Positions 56,138-64,000 of a stretch of 64,000 bases of DNA are shown here, piece after piece (within the stretch, counting starts at the first letter, position 1; the number at the start of each line of letters is the position of its first letter). The notes beneath the pieces are model-generated. The model ran no database searches. It was not told the DNA's origin and saw nothing but the letters and a program-made list of their open reading frames with translations. Source of the stretch: Octadecabacter temperatus (GTDB lineage: Bacteria; Pseudomonadota; Alphaproteobacteria; Rhodobacterales; Rhodobacteraceae); NCBI RefSeq assembly GCF_001187845.1, contig NZ_CP012160.1, positions 1,364,001 through 1,428,000 of the forward strand. The letters are read 5' to 3'. A program made the translations under genes and the position numbers.

Positions 56138-57070
56138 ATGTGGGAATTCGTAAACTACTACTTCATCCCCGGTCTTGTGCTGGGCTGCATCTATGCGCTC
56201 GGCGCGATCGGCATCACGCTGACATTCGGTATTTTGCGCTTTGCCAACTTTGCGCACGGCGAAATCATGATGTCGGGCGCGTATCTGACATGGACCGTCA
56301 TGGCGATTGCGGCCGGTGCGGGGCTTACCTTGCATCCGCTGGTGGCGATGGTGCCTGCAGCTTTCCTTGTGATCTTGTTGTTCCTCGGCACGGACAAGTT
56401 TTTCTACAAACCTTTCCGTAAGGAAGACACGATCAAGGTCGTAATGGCGTCCTTTGGTATGATGCTGATCATCCGCTCTGCGGTGCAGATGATTTGGGGA
56501 CCAAACCAGATCACCTTTGTGCGCGGCATTGCAAAGCCAAACGCAACCCTTAGCGAAATTACGTCAAACATGGGCCTGCAAATTCTGATGCCAAACAAGC
56601 ACTTGTTCATCTTTGCAGGGACAATCGTGCTTGTGGTCGCACTCGGGTATTTGCTGAACCGCACACGCATCGGCAAGGCCATGCGCGCCGTGTCTGACAG
56701 TCCTGATCTGGCCCACGTGACAGGGATCAACGTTGATAAAGTCATCAACGCCACATGGATCGTTGGCGGTATCTGCGCCACGGCTGCAGGGGTGTTCCTT
56801 GTGATGGATACCCAGATGTTGGAAACAACGATGGGCTTTAGAATGCTGTTGCCGATGTTTGCTGCCGCTATCTTGGGCGGTATCGGCAAACCCTACGGGG
56901 CGGTTGCTGGCGGTTTGATTATCGGCCTTGCAGAAGAACTCAGCGCCTATCCGTGGATCGGCGACGCGCCACTGCTTTCACCGGGATATAAAACCGGCGT
57001 GGCCTTTGCGATCATGGTCATCATGCTGATCGTACGCCCACAAGGTCTGTTCAAGGGGAGGTCGTTCTAA
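56138..57070 (+). CDS. livH: branched-chain amino acid type ABC permease LivH
   Basis: A 310-residue inner-membrane permease with about eight helices. Signature parts are ALGAIGITLTFGILRFANFAHG, RAVSDSPDLAHVTGINVDKV and AAILGGIGKPYGAVAGGLIIG. The start ATG 56138 follows the livF stop by one base; upstream in-frame starts would lie in livF. The livM start overlaps its stop by one base. Confidence 0.92.
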   Translation: MWEFVNYYFIPGLVLGCIYALGAIGITLTFGILRFANFAHGEIMMSGAYLTWTVMAIAAGAGLTLHPLVAMVPAAFLVILLFLGTDKFFYKPFRKEDTIKVVMASFGMMLIIRSAVQMIWGPNQITFVRGIAKPNATLSEITSNMGLQILMPNKHLFIFAGTIVLVVALGYLLNRTRIGKAMRAVSDSPDLAHVTGINVDKVINATWIVGGICATAAGVFLVMDTQMLETTMGFRMLLPMFAAAILGGIGKPYGAVAGGLIIGLAEELSAYPWIGDAPLLSPGYKTGVAFAIMVIMLIVRPQGLFKGRSF

Positions 57071-58170
57071 TGGAAGCTTATGTTGGATATTTCCTCTATC
57101 TTCTGTCGCTCCTGACAGTTGGTGGCATATACGCGATCTTTGCACTTGGGCTGAACGTCCAGTGGGGTTTCGCGGGCCTGTTTAACGTGGGTATCGTCGG
57201 CTTTGCAGCTGTGGGTGCCTATACATATGCGCTGCTGACAACGGCTGAATCGACGTTCCATTTGGGCGGCTTTGGTCTGCCTCTGCCGATTGGCATGTTT
57301 GTCGGCATGGTCATGTCGGCCATTGTCGCGGCCTTTATCGGTCTAATCTGTATCAGGCTCAGGGCGGATTATCTGGCGATTGCCACAATCGGGATTGCCG
57401 AGATCATTAAGCTAATCCTGAAGAACGAAACCGAGGTCACCAACGGCCCGCGTGGTATCAACAAAATCCCGCGTGCTTGGGAACATTTCAGCGAAGAACG
57501 TTTCTATTCCAGCTGGCCGATGAGCTGGTTCGGAACGCCTGAAAACTGGGAAGCCTTCTTTGACAAGCTGCCAAACTGGTACTGGCAGCCACTGTTCGCA
57601 GCCACGATCCTTTTGATCATGTATATCATCTACCGCATGCTCGAACGCGCACGCACCGCGCCTTGGGGCCGCATGATGACAGCGATCCGTGAAAACGAAC
57701 CCGCCGCACGTGCGTCCGGCAAAAACGTCACGCGTCGCCGCATTGAGGCCTTCGTGATTGGTGCCGCCATCATGGGACTGGCAGGGGCGCTGTTCGCGCA
57801 ACACCTGCGCCTGATTGAGCCGACAAACACCTTTGATCCAGCCAAGGTCACGTTCCTAACGTGGGTGATGTTGATCCTTGGTGGATCCGGCAACAACCGC
57901 GGTGCCATCCTTGGTGCGTTCCTGATCTGGACCATTTGGTCGGCGTCCGAACTCGTCATCACAGGCGGCATAGACCTGATTTCAAACATCTTCTCGACGC
58001 TTGACCCAAGCTTCTTGCAGACACGGGCAGGGTTCTTGCGTATGATGCTGATTGGCATCTTGATGCAAGTTATCCTGCAACGCTATCCTGAAGGGATACT
58101 ACCTGAGGTGAGACCCGCATCACCGAAGGCTGAAAAACAAGACGCGGGCTCAATGGGAGAGACCAAATGA
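57070..58170 (+). CDS. livM: branched-chain amino acid type ABC permease LivM
   Basis: A 366-residue inner-membrane permease. Signature parts are IYAIFALGLNVQWGFAGLFNVGIVGFAAVGAY and, near the end, VMLILGGSGNNRGAILGAFLIW. A hydrophilic insert around residues 125-170 (ENWEAFFDKLPNWYWQP) separates two membrane halves. It overlaps livK by four bases (ATGA). Confidence 0.92.
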   Translation: MEAYVGYFLYLLSLLTVGGIYAIFALGLNVQWGFAGLFNVGIVGFAAVGAYTYALLTTAESTFHLGGFGLPLPIGMFVGMVMSAIVAAFIGLICIRLRADYLAIATIGIAEIIKLILKNETEVTNGPRGINKIPRAWEHFSEERFYSSWPMSWFGTPENWEAFFDKLPNWYWQPLFAATILLIMYIIYRMLERARTAPWGRMMTAIRENEPAARASGKNVTRRRIEAFVIGAAIMGLAGALFAQHLRLIEPTNTFDPAKVTFLTWVMLILGGSGNNRGAILGAFLIWTIWSASELVITGGIDLISNIFSTLDPSFLQTRAGFLRMMLIGILMQVILQRYPEGILPEVRPASPKAEKQDAGSMGETK

Positions 58171-59357
58171 AAACTATGACTTTCGCGACTGCCGCGACAC
58201 TTATGGCAACAACTGCAATGGCTGATGTCAGCATCGGCAACCCAATGGGTTTGACTGGCCCAATTCCTGATCTGGTTGCACCAATGGCGGCTGCTGTTGA
58301 TCTTGCGGCACAGAACATCAACGACCAAGGCGGCATGTTCGCTGACGGCGAAGCGTTCAACGTTGTGCGTGCTGACTCCGCATGTGACCCAGTTGCTGCT
58401 GTTGACGCGGTAACAAAGCTGATCAACGTAAACGGCGTATCCGCAATTGTTGGCCCAGTTTGTTCTGGTGGTACAATCGCGCAAGCTGAATCAGTCTCCA
58501 TTCCAGCTGGCGTTGTAACGCTTTCTGTTTCCGCGTCCTCACCAGCGATCACAGCAATGGAAGACGGCACTGACCTCGTATTCCGTACAACTGCTTCTGA
58601 TGCGTATCAGGGCGTTGCACTGGCTGAACTCGCGATGGCACAGGGCATGACTGAGCTTGCTGTTTCTTATGCAAACGACGACTACAACGCGGCGATCGCA
58701 GCTGTATTCGTAGAAGCATATGAGGGCATGGGCGGCACCGTGACTGCGAATGAAGCACACGAGCCGAACAAAGCATCCTACCGTTCTGAAGTCGCGACAA
58801 TCGGTGCATCCTCTGAAAACCTCGCTCTGTTTTCATACTACGGTTCCGGCGGCATCACATTGATGCGTAACGCTCTCGAAACAGGCGCGTTCACGAACTT
58901 CATCGGTGCTGACGGCATGTTGTCAGACGAGCTGATCGAACAGCTGGGTGCAGAAAACCTGACGACGTCTACGTTCACGACTGCGGCGTCCGACTCCAGC
59001 ACCGATGCGTTCGCTGCTTGGCAGGCAATCGCTGATGCGGCTGACGTTCCGGCATCTGACCCGTTCGTTCCGAACTCTTACGATGCGACGTTCATGATGG
59101 CACTCGCGATCGAGCACGCTGGGTCTGGCGACCGTGAAGCAATCGCTGCATCCTTGCGCGCGATTTCCTCTGCACCGGGTGAAATCATCCTGCCAGGTCA
59201 GTGGGCTGAAGCTAAAGCGATCCTCGCAGCTGGTGGCGACATCAACTATGAGGGTGGCGCAGGCAACCAAGACTTTGACGAGAACGGCGACGTTGCTGGT
59301 AACTTCTCTAAGTCCACAGTCGTTGACGGCGCATGGGCTGCTGAACTGATCCAATAA
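58167..59357 (+). CDS. livK: branched-chain amino acid type ABC substrate-binding protein LivK
   Basis: A 396-residue periplasmic protein with signal peptide (cleaved after MAMA, about residue 19). It has the Peripla_BP_6 fold: SIGNPMGLTGPIPDLVAPMAAAVDLAAQNIND, then SAIVGPVCSGGTIAQAESVSI and the hinge segment KASYRSEVATIGASSENLALFSYYGSGG. Which amino acid or amide is bound is not visible. Its codon use is strongly biased, fitting high expression. It is the last gene of the liv cluster, before a strong terminator. Confidence 0.9.
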   Translation: MKTMTFATAATLMATTAMADVSIGNPMGLTGPIPDLVAPMAAAVDLAAQNINDQGGMFADGEAFNVVRADSACDPVAAVDAVTKLINVNGVSAIVGPVCSGGTIAQAESVSIPAGVVTLSVSASSPAITAMEDGTDLVFRTTASDAYQGVALAELAMAQGMTELAVSYANDDYNAAIAAVFVEAYEGMGGTVTANEAHEPNKASYRSEVATIGASSENLALFSYYGSGGITLMRNALETGAFTNFIGADGMLSDELIEQLGAENLTTSTFTTAASDSSTDAFAAWQAIADAADVPASDPFVPNSYDATFMMALAIEHAGSGDREAIAASLRAISSAPGEIILPGQWAEAKAILAAGGDINYEGGAGNQDFDENGDVAGNFSKSTVVDGAWAAELIQ

Positions 59358-59382
59358 GCGATCTGTTCGATTAAGAACTAAG

Positions 59383-59412
59383 ATGCCGGAGCCGAAGGGT
59401 TCCGGCATTTTT
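59383..59412 (+). terminator. livK terminator
   Basis: An 11-bp stem (ATGCCGGAGCC with GGTTCCGGCAT, one G-U pair) with a GAAG loop, followed by a T-run of five. This is a strong intrinsic terminator 25 bases after livK and separates the liv and nas operons. Confidence 0.92.
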
Positions 59413-59568
59413 CGTATGCAGGGCAGGGTGGCCAGCTCATGTTCACGCCGCCTATTTACTAAGCACACCGCCCAAAATCCGCAAACTAAGCGGGCACCGT
59501 GCCGCTGACCTTGTTGAGCGTGCGACCGCGTCTGGTCACTGACGGGCGAAGCACCGTAGTCAAACCAA
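59413..59568. promoter_or_regulatory. nasT upstream region
   Basis: This gap should contain the nasTS promoter. It includes a short perfect palindrome GGCAC-C-GTGCC at 59493-59503. No clear promoter hexamers were found, and nasT has no obvious ribosome site. Confidence 0.35.
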
Positions 59569-60153
59569 GTGCAAATAGACCTCACCATACTCGTCGTGGA
59601 ACGCGACAAGACCAAGGCCCATGAGATCATCGATGCTCTCATGGATGGCGGCTGGAACAACGTCACGGTCATATCTTCGCCAACCGCGCTTGAACGCACG
59701 GTAAAGGACCTCGACCCCGACATCATCTTGATCGACCTTGCAAACCCGGATCGGGATACGCTTGAACACCTTGGACAGGTGGCCAACGCGCGCAATCGGC
59801 CTGTTGCTATGTTTGTCGATCAAACCGATGAGATAATGACACAAGCTGCGATTTCGGCTGGGCTGAGCGCCTATGTCGTGAATGGCCTGCAAAAGGATCG
59901 CATCAAGCCCGTGCTTGAAACCGCAATTGCACGCTTTCGCATGGTCGAGAAAATGCAATCCGAACTGGATGCCGCGAAGCAGGCGCTTTCGGATCGCAAG
60001 ATGATTGACCGCGCCAAAGGCCTCTTGATCCGTGCACGCGGTATTTCGGAAGACGAGGCTTATGGGTTGCTGCGCAAAACAGCGATGGATCAGGGGCGCA
60101 AAGTGATCGATGTGGCCACTGCCTTGGTCACAGCTGCGGAGCTTTTGCAATGA
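59569..60153 (+). CDS. nasT: ANTAR-domain antiterminator NasT
   Basis: A 194-residue protein: an N-terminal receiver-like domain (1-120) that keeps Asp56 (ILIDLANP), a coiled linker and a C-terminal ANTAR RNA-binding domain (about 135-190) with MIDRAKGLLIRARGISEDEAYGLLRKTAMDQGRKVIDVA. NasT binds two-hairpin leaders in nitrate-assimilation mRNAs and prevents termination. The GTG at 59569 is the first possible start, because an in-frame TAG lies 12 bases before it. It overlaps nasS by four bases (ATGA). A matching RNA target lies upstream of nrtA. Confidence 0.93.
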   Translation: MQIDLTILVVERDKTKAHEIIDALMDGGWNNVTVISSPTALERTVKDLDPDIILIDLANPDRDTLEHLGQVANARNRPVAMFVDQTDEIMTQAAISAGLSAYVVNGLQKDRIKPVLETAIARFRMVEKMQSELDAAKQALSDRKMIDRAKGLLIRARGISEDEAYGLLRKTAMDQGRKVIDVATALVTAAELLQ

Positions 60154-61325
60154 AGTTGACCCAAGTGCGCTGTGGCTATCTTCCGCTTGTGGATTGTGCA
60201 CCGCTGATCATTGCCAAAGAATTACGGTTCGCCGCCCAAGAGGGGCTAGATCTGACGCTAGTTAAACAGCCTTCGTGGTCCTCGTTGCGCGACATGCTGG
60301 CGTTCGGTCAAATCGACTTTGCTCATATGCTTTCACCTATGCCCGTGGCGATGTCGCTGGGTCTGGGTGGCGTGGCACGCGACATCGACGTTTTGATGGT
60401 TCTGTCGGCCAATGGCACGATTGTCGGTGTGTCCGCTGATCTGGATCGCAGGATGCAAGAAACCGGTTGGTCAAACACCTTCAACGACCCATCCGCCGCA
60501 TCGCAAGCGATCTTTGCCGCAGGCGGTAAACCGGTGCGTATCGGGGTGCCATTCCCGTTTTCAATGCACCGCATGCTGCTTGAGACATGGCTTTCACAAG
60601 CGCCCGAGTACTCGGAAGACCGCATCGAGATCGTGACCGTTCCCCCCACCAAAATGGCAGACGCCATGCAAGACGGAGACCTTGATATGTTCTGCGTCGG
60701 TGAGCCTTGGGGTTCGGTCGCAGTTCAGCAAAGCGGCGCGACGCTTATTCTACCCGGATCCCGCGTCTGGGAGTTTTCACCTGAAAAGGTGTTGGGTGTA
60801 CAGCGCAGTTGGGCAACCCAAAACCCCAAGCAATGCCACGCGATGATCCGTTCGATTTACAAAGCCGCGCGTTGGTTGGCGCAACCCGAGAACATTCCGC
60901 TTGCGGTGGAAATCTTGGCGCGAAGCCAACACTTAGACCTTCCCGATCATGCAATTGATCCCGCGCTAAGTGGTCAGTTCATAACCAAGCAGGGAGAGAC
61001 GCCGGAACAGATGGATCGCTTCATGGTCTTTCATCAGGGGGCTGCGAATTTCCCATGGCGCAGTCAGGCATGTTGGATCGCTGATATCCTGTCACGCTGG
61101 CATTCCCTTGACCGTGACGCGGCGCGACAGATCGCACAGGCTTGTTTTCGCAGCGATATTTACCGCGAAGCTTTGCTACCGATTGGTGTCGACTTGCCTG
61201 CAGCATCCCAAAAGATTGAAGGTACAATGGCAGGCCCGACAACCGTTACTTCAACTATGGGTCAAATGATTCTGGGACCGGACCGGTTTTTCAATGGCGC
61301 GGTTTTCGACTTTGATGCGCCATAA
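60150..61325 (+). CDS. nasS: nitrate/nitrite sensor NasS
   Basis: A 391-residue protein homologous to NrtA/CmpA-type binding proteins, with GYLPLVDCAPLIIAKELRFAAQEGLDLTLVKQPSW at the start and CVGEPWGSVAVQQ in the middle. It has no signal peptide, so it stays in the cytosol, as NasS does. It is known in Azotobacter, Paracoccus and Bradyrhizobium to hold NasT inactive until nitrate or nitrite binds. It shares its ligand fold with NrtA encoded downstream. Confidence 0.92.
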   Translation: MKLTQVRCGYLPLVDCAPLIIAKELRFAAQEGLDLTLVKQPSWSSLRDMLAFGQIDFAHMLSPMPVAMSLGLGGVARDIDVLMVLSANGTIVGVSADLDRRMQETGWSNTFNDPSAASQAIFAAGGKPVRIGVPFPFSMHRMLLETWLSQAPEYSEDRIEIVTVPPTKMADAMQDGDLDMFCVGEPWGSVAVQQSGATLILPGSRVWEFSPEKVLGVQRSWATQNPKQCHAMIRSIYKAARWLAQPENIPLAVEILARSQHLDLPDHAIDPALSGQFITKQGETPEQMDRFMVFHQGAANFPWRSQACWIADILSRWHSLDRDAARQIAQACFRSDIYREALLPIGVDLPAASQKIEGTMAGPTTVTSTMGQMILGPDRFFNGAVFDFDAP

Positions 61326-61349
61326 CTGCACAGTTTTTAAGCACTTGCT

Positions 61350-61377
61350 GCATTGCGGCAAATTATGCCGCAAATGC
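61350..61377 (+). other. hairpin between nasS and the nrtA leader
   Basis: GCATTGCGGCA and TGCCGCAAATGC can form an 11-bp stem with one bulged base and an AATTA loop, 25 bases after the nasS stop. There is no T-run after it. It could end or protect the nasTS message, or be part of the nrt leader. Confidence 0.6.
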
Positions 61378-61425
61378 GAAGCCGTTACATGGCAACCCCC
61401 TACGTAAAGGTTAAAAGTATGAAGC

Positions 61426-61465
61426 AAGGCAACGATGCCTTTACCAGCTGACAGTGTTGCCAGCT
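61426..61465 (+). promoter_or_regulatory. two-hairpin ANTAR target RNA in the nrtA leader
   Basis: Hairpin 1 is AAGGC/GCCTT with the six-base loop AACGAT (61426-61441). Four bases later hairpin 2 is AGCTGAC/GCCAGCT... paired as 7 positions with one A-C mismatch and the six-base loop AGTGTT (61446-61465). In both loops the first base is A and the fourth is G, the known signature recognised by ANTAR proteins. The terminator follows 45 bases later. NasT is encoded 1.3 kb upstream. Confidence 0.88.
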
Positions 61466-61497
61466 AACGTTTTCAGAGCAAAGCCGCTCGATTGTGC

Positions 61498-61563
61498 ATG
61501 CACCTCCTCCCGCATGTAGCAGTCGTGCGGTTTTTTGCGTTTCAACAGGGAACTAATAAATGA
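61498..61563 (+). CDS. possible 21-codon leader ORF across the nrt terminator
   Basis: An ATG at 61498 opens a 21-codon frame that runs through the terminator and stops at TGA 61561-61563, overlapping the nrtA ATG (ATGA). The peptide would be [16 protein letters not shown] plus five residues. There is no clear ribosome site before it, so it may be chance. If translated, it would disturb the terminator and couple translation to nrtA. Confidence 0.2.
   Translation: MHLLPHVAVVRFFAFQQGTNK
61510..61536 (+). terminator. regulated intrinsic terminator before nrtA
   Basis: CCGCAT pairs with GTGCGG (including one T-G pair) over a nine-base loop, followed by TTTTTT. It lies in the nrtA leader, 24 bases before the start codon, where an antitermination-controlled terminator is expected. 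Confidence 0.85.
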
Positions 61564-62927
61564 ACACTCTTAAATGGCTTCTCGCCTCCACAGCTTTCTG
61601 CGCAAGCCCCGTGATGGCAGAGATGTTGGACCTTGAAAAAGATGAACTCACACTTGGCTTCATCAAGCTGACCGACATGGCGCCCTTGGCCGTCGCTTAT
61701 GAACTTGGCTACTTCGAAGACGAGGGCCTTTTCGTAACGCTCGAAGCACAAGCGAACTGGAAAGTTTTGCTGGACGGCGTGATTGACGGCCAATTGGACG
61801 GCGCACACATGCTGGCAGGCCAACCTCTGGCGGCGACAATCGGATACGGTACAGAGGCGCATATCATTACGCCTTTCTCGATGGACTTGAACGGCAACGG
61901 CATCACCGTTTCCAATGACATCTGGGAGCAAATGCGCCCACACGTTCCATTGATGGAAGATGGCCGCCCACAACACCCGATCAGCGCGGCCTCCCTCGCG
62001 CCGGTTGTTGAGGATTACCAAGACCAAGGTATCCCGTTCAACATGGGTATGGTTTTCCCTGTTTCCACACATAACTACGAACTGCGTTACTGGTTGGCTG
62101 CTGGCGGGCTTGAGCCAGGGTATTACTCTCCAGACGACGTAAGCGGCCAAATCGGTGCAGACGTGTTCCTTAGCGTGACACCTCCACCGCAGATGCCGTC
62201 CACAATGGAAGCGGGTACGATCTTTGGTTACTGCGTTGGCGAACCTTGGAACCAGCAGGCCGTTTTCAAAGGCATCGGCGTTCCAGTTATCACCGACTAT
62301 GAAATCTGGCGCAACAACCCAGAGAAGGTGTTTGGCATCTCAGCTGAGTTCGCGGAAGAGAACCCGAACACAACAATCGCCCTGACCAAAGCGCTGATCC
62401 GTGCCGCGATCTGGTTGGATGAAAACGACAACGCCAACCGCGAAGAAGCGGTCGAAATCTTGGCGCGTTCCGAATACGTCGGCGCAGATGCAGAAGTCAT
62501 CGCGAACTCAATGACGGGTACGTTTGAATACGAAAGCGGCGACGTTCGTGACGTTCCAGATTTCAACGTGTTCTTCCGCTACAACGCGACATACCCGTTT
62601 GCGTCCGATGCGATCTGGTACCTGACACAGATGCGTCGCTGGGGCCAAATCGCTGAGCCACAGACAGATGAGTGGTACATTGAAACCGCGCAGTCTGTTT
62701 ACCGCTCCGACATCTACCTTGATGCAGCACGCATGTTGGTCGACGACGGTATCGCAAACGAAGCTGACTTTCCTTGGGACAGCGACGGTTTCAAAGAGCC
62801 AACACCAGCAGCAGATGTCATCGACGGCATCGGCTATGACGGCCGCACGCCAAACGCCTACCTCGAGAGCCTTCCGATCGGCTTGAAGGGCGAGCAAATG
62901 GTCGTCGGTTCCGAAATCCAAAACTAA
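61560..62927 (+). CDS. nrtA: nitrate ABC transporter substrate-binding protein NrtA
   Basis: A 455-residue binding protein with a signal peptide ([20 protein letters not shown]). The CmpA/NrtA family pattern is clear: [50 protein letters not shown] and [20 protein letters not shown], the last matching the same motif in NasS. It binds nitrate or nitrite in the periplasm. AGGGA precedes ATG 61560. It is followed by a hairpin and nrtB. Confidence 0.93.
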   Translation: MNTLKWLLASTAFCASPVMAEMLDLEKDELTLGFIKLTDMAPLAVAYELGYFEDEGLFVTLEAQANWKVLLDGVIDGQLDGAHMLAGQPLAATIGYGTEAHIITPFSMDLNGNGITVSNDIWEQMRPHVPLMEDGRPQHPISAASLAPVVEDYQDQGIPFNMGMVFPVSTHNYELRYWLAAGGLEPGYYSPDDVSGQIGADVFLSVTPPPQMPSTMEAGTIFGYCVGEPWNQQAVFKGIGVPVITDYEIWRNNPEKVFGISAEFAEENPNTTIALTKALIRAAIWLDENDNANREEAVEILARSEYVGADAEVIANSMTGTFEYESGDVRDVPDFNVFFRYNATYPFASDAIWYLTQMRRWGQIAEPQTDEWYIETAQSVYRSDIYLDAARMLVDDGIANEADFPWDSDGFKEPTPAADVIDGIGYDGRTPNAYLESLPIGLKGEQMVVGSEIQN

Positions 62928-62935
62928 AACACTTT

Positions 62936-62960
62936 CCCGCCCCACGCACCGTGGGGCGGG
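62936..62960 (+). promoter_or_regulatory. intercistronic hairpin nrtA-nrtB
   Basis: A perfect 10-bp GC-rich stem CCCGCCCCAC/GTGGGGCGGG with a five-base loop, 8 bases after the nrtA stop and without a proper T-run. It likely sets a higher dose of the binding protein than of the permease. Confidence 0.75.
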
Positions 62961-62999
62961 CAAACTCCTTTTAACGTCCTCCAGAATACAGGCCCTCAC

Positions 63000-64000
63000 A
63001 TGACCGCCATCGACCCAGATACAATCGAACAAGAGGCCCGCAAAGCGCGCCGTTTTACGCGGATCAACAAAGCCGACGCATGGTTTCAGGTGATGGGTTT
63101 GGCGTGGTTAACGCCAATTCTGAAAGCCGCCGCAGGGGACAACCCACGCGCGCAAATGTCTGAAATCTGGCGCCTTTTAGGGGTGCCTGTTCTGGCGATT
63201 GGTATCTTTATCGCTGCATGGGCGACCTTGGCTCCAACAGTGCAAACGTCCCTCGGTGCGATCCCAGGACCCGTACAGGTCTGGGAGCAGGCGATTAATC
63301 TGAACGCCGACGCCGTGCGCGAACGCGAGAAAGAAGCTGCGTTCTACGTGCGCCAAGACGAGCGCAACGCGGCATTGATTGCAGAAGGAAACGCAGAAGA
63401 CGTACGCGACCGTATCTACACAGGTAAGCCGACGTATTATCAACAGATCTGGACATCCATCAAAACGGTGTTCTTCGGGTTCCTCATCGGGTCAGCAATT
63501 GCGATCCCACTCGGGATTATGGCCGGCCTTTCCGCGACGGCAAACGCCGCGATCAACCCGATCATTCAAATCTTCAAACCGGTTAGCCCGCTGGCATGGT
63601 TGCCGATTGTTACCATGGTGGTTTCTGCGGTTTACGCGACCAACGACGGGATGTTTTCCAAATCCTTCCTCGTGTCCGCGATCACGGTGACCCTTTGTTC
63701 ACTATGGCCGACATTGATCAACACGGCCTTGGGTGTGTCATCCATCGACAAGGATTTGGTCAGCGTATCCAAGGTTCTGAAAATGAACACTTATTCGAAG
63801 ATCACCAAGCTGGTATTGCCGTCTGCATTGCCGCTGATCTTCACCGGCCTTCGTTTGTCATTGGGTGTGGGTTGGATGGTTCTGATCGCTGCGGAAATGC
63901 TCGCGCAGAACCCTGGTCTTGGGAAATTCGTCTGGGATGAATTCCAGAACGGCTCATCCCAATCACTCGCTAAAATCATGGTTGCTGTCTTCACCATCGG
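63000..64000 (+). CDS. nrtB: nitrate ABC transporter permease NrtB, cut by window edge
   Basis: The frame opens at ATG 63000 ([17 protein letters not shown]) and is open to the window end, 333 codons. There is a cytosolic N-terminus, one membrane segment near residue 65, a polar periplasmic insert (about 95-145), then the permease core with [53 protein letters not shown] and the EAA loop [37 protein letters not shown]. This matches NrtB; the C-terminus and probably nrtC lie beyond. Confidence 0.92.
   Translation, partial: MTAIDPDTIEQEARKARRFTRINKADAWFQVMGLAWLTPILKAAAGDNPRAQMSEIWRLLGVPVLAIGIFIAAWATLAPTVQTSLGAIPGPVQVWEQAINLNADAVREREKEAAFYVRQDERNAALIAEGNAEDVRDRIYTGKPTYYQQIWTSIKTVFFGFLIGSAIAIPLGIMAGLSATANAAINPIIQIFKPVSPLAWLPIVTMVVSAVYATNDGMFSKSFLVSAITVTLCSLWPTLINTALGVSSIDKDLVSVSKVLKMNTYSKITKLVLPSALPLIFTGLRLSLGVGWMVLIAAEMLAQNPGLGKFVWDEFQNGSSQSLAKIMVAVFTI

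Noticed and set aside
58923..59795. 290-codon minus-strand frame opposite livK and the nasT start
   Set aside because: It crosses a strong terminator and two conserved genes on the other strand; it is a shadow frame.
61326..61425. Sigma-54 promoter before the nrtA leader (TGGCA at 61390)
   Set aside because: The required GC at the -12 position is not present 10 bases after the GG; the spacing fails.
1..64000. Mobile element, prophage, genomic island or tRNA gene
   Set aside because: No transposase, integrase, phage gene, terminal repeat or cloverleaf was found; gene order and codon use look like a stable chromosome.

Overview
The window looks like a chromosomal segment of a marine alphaproteobacterium of the Roseobacter group (Rhodobacterales, Rhodobacteraceae). 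The evidence is the gene content and order: dusB-ntrB-ntrC-ntrY-ntrX-trkA-trkH-hfq-hflX, a fused ispDF beside pgpA and a stand-alone CinA-C protein, the divergent DUF6477/DUF6456 pair, a class II DAHP synthase, a GlxA-type regulator, and an NtrC without the sigma-54 loop. Base composition is moderately GC-rich throughout. I see no insertion sequence, prophage, CRISPR array, rRNA or tRNA, and no gene-free stretch above 300 bases. This is mostly ordinary core chromosome. The longest gaps are 34632-34883, 61326-61559, 5116-5332, 54432-54643 and 59358-59568, and each is described below. No species can be named from the sequence alone.

Layout. 1-3050 (minus): end of a DMT-family permease, a small secreted protein, a YdcF-like protein and guaA. 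3192-11635: an MttB-like methyltransferase, the DUF6477/DUF6456 pair, lipA with an overlapping unknown periplasmic protein, a diheme cytochrome with cytochrome c', hpt divergent from a RatA/COQ10-like gene, and a LysE exporter with an ABM protein. 11821-15271 (minus): amtB, then ispDF-pgpA-pncC with 4-base overlaps. 15434-27325 (plus): the nitrogen-regulation and potassium-uptake cluster ending in hfq and hflX. 27331-34631: a penicillin-acylase-type hydrolase, a 3-hydroxyisobutyrate-dehydrogenase-like enzyme, a small unknown protein, a GlxA regulator divergent from aroG, and a PAS protein. 34884-38150: yicC, gmk, a gamma carbonic anhydrase and a trans-sulfuration enzyme.

38154-45476 is a complete phosphate module, phoR-pstSCAB-phoU-phoB, with a clear tandem Pho box directly after phoR. 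45480-49661 (minus) is a polyamine ABC transporter (potFGHI), divergent from a class III aminotransferase that probably starts catabolism of the imported polyamine. 51252-54431 is oxyR divergent from katG. 54644-59357 is a branched-chain-amino-acid-type ABC transporter. 59569-64000 is nasT-nasS followed by a nitrate-type ABC transporter (nrtA, start of nrtB) that runs off the window.

The main theme is nutrient scavenging: ammonium (amtB), nitrogen control (ntrBC, ntrYX), nitrate (nasTS/nrt), phosphate (pst/pho), polyamines and amino acids. The clearest regulatory signal is the nrtA leader (61426-61536). It has two hairpins with six-base loops, each with A at position 1 and G at position 4, followed by an intrinsic terminator. 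This is the known target architecture of ANTAR antiterminators, and nasT encodes an ANTAR protein just upstream. Both bEBP-type regulators, NtrC and NtrX, lack the GAFTGA loop. I did not find a convincing undescribed multi-gene system; the best leads are regulatory details and a few unknown small proteins.
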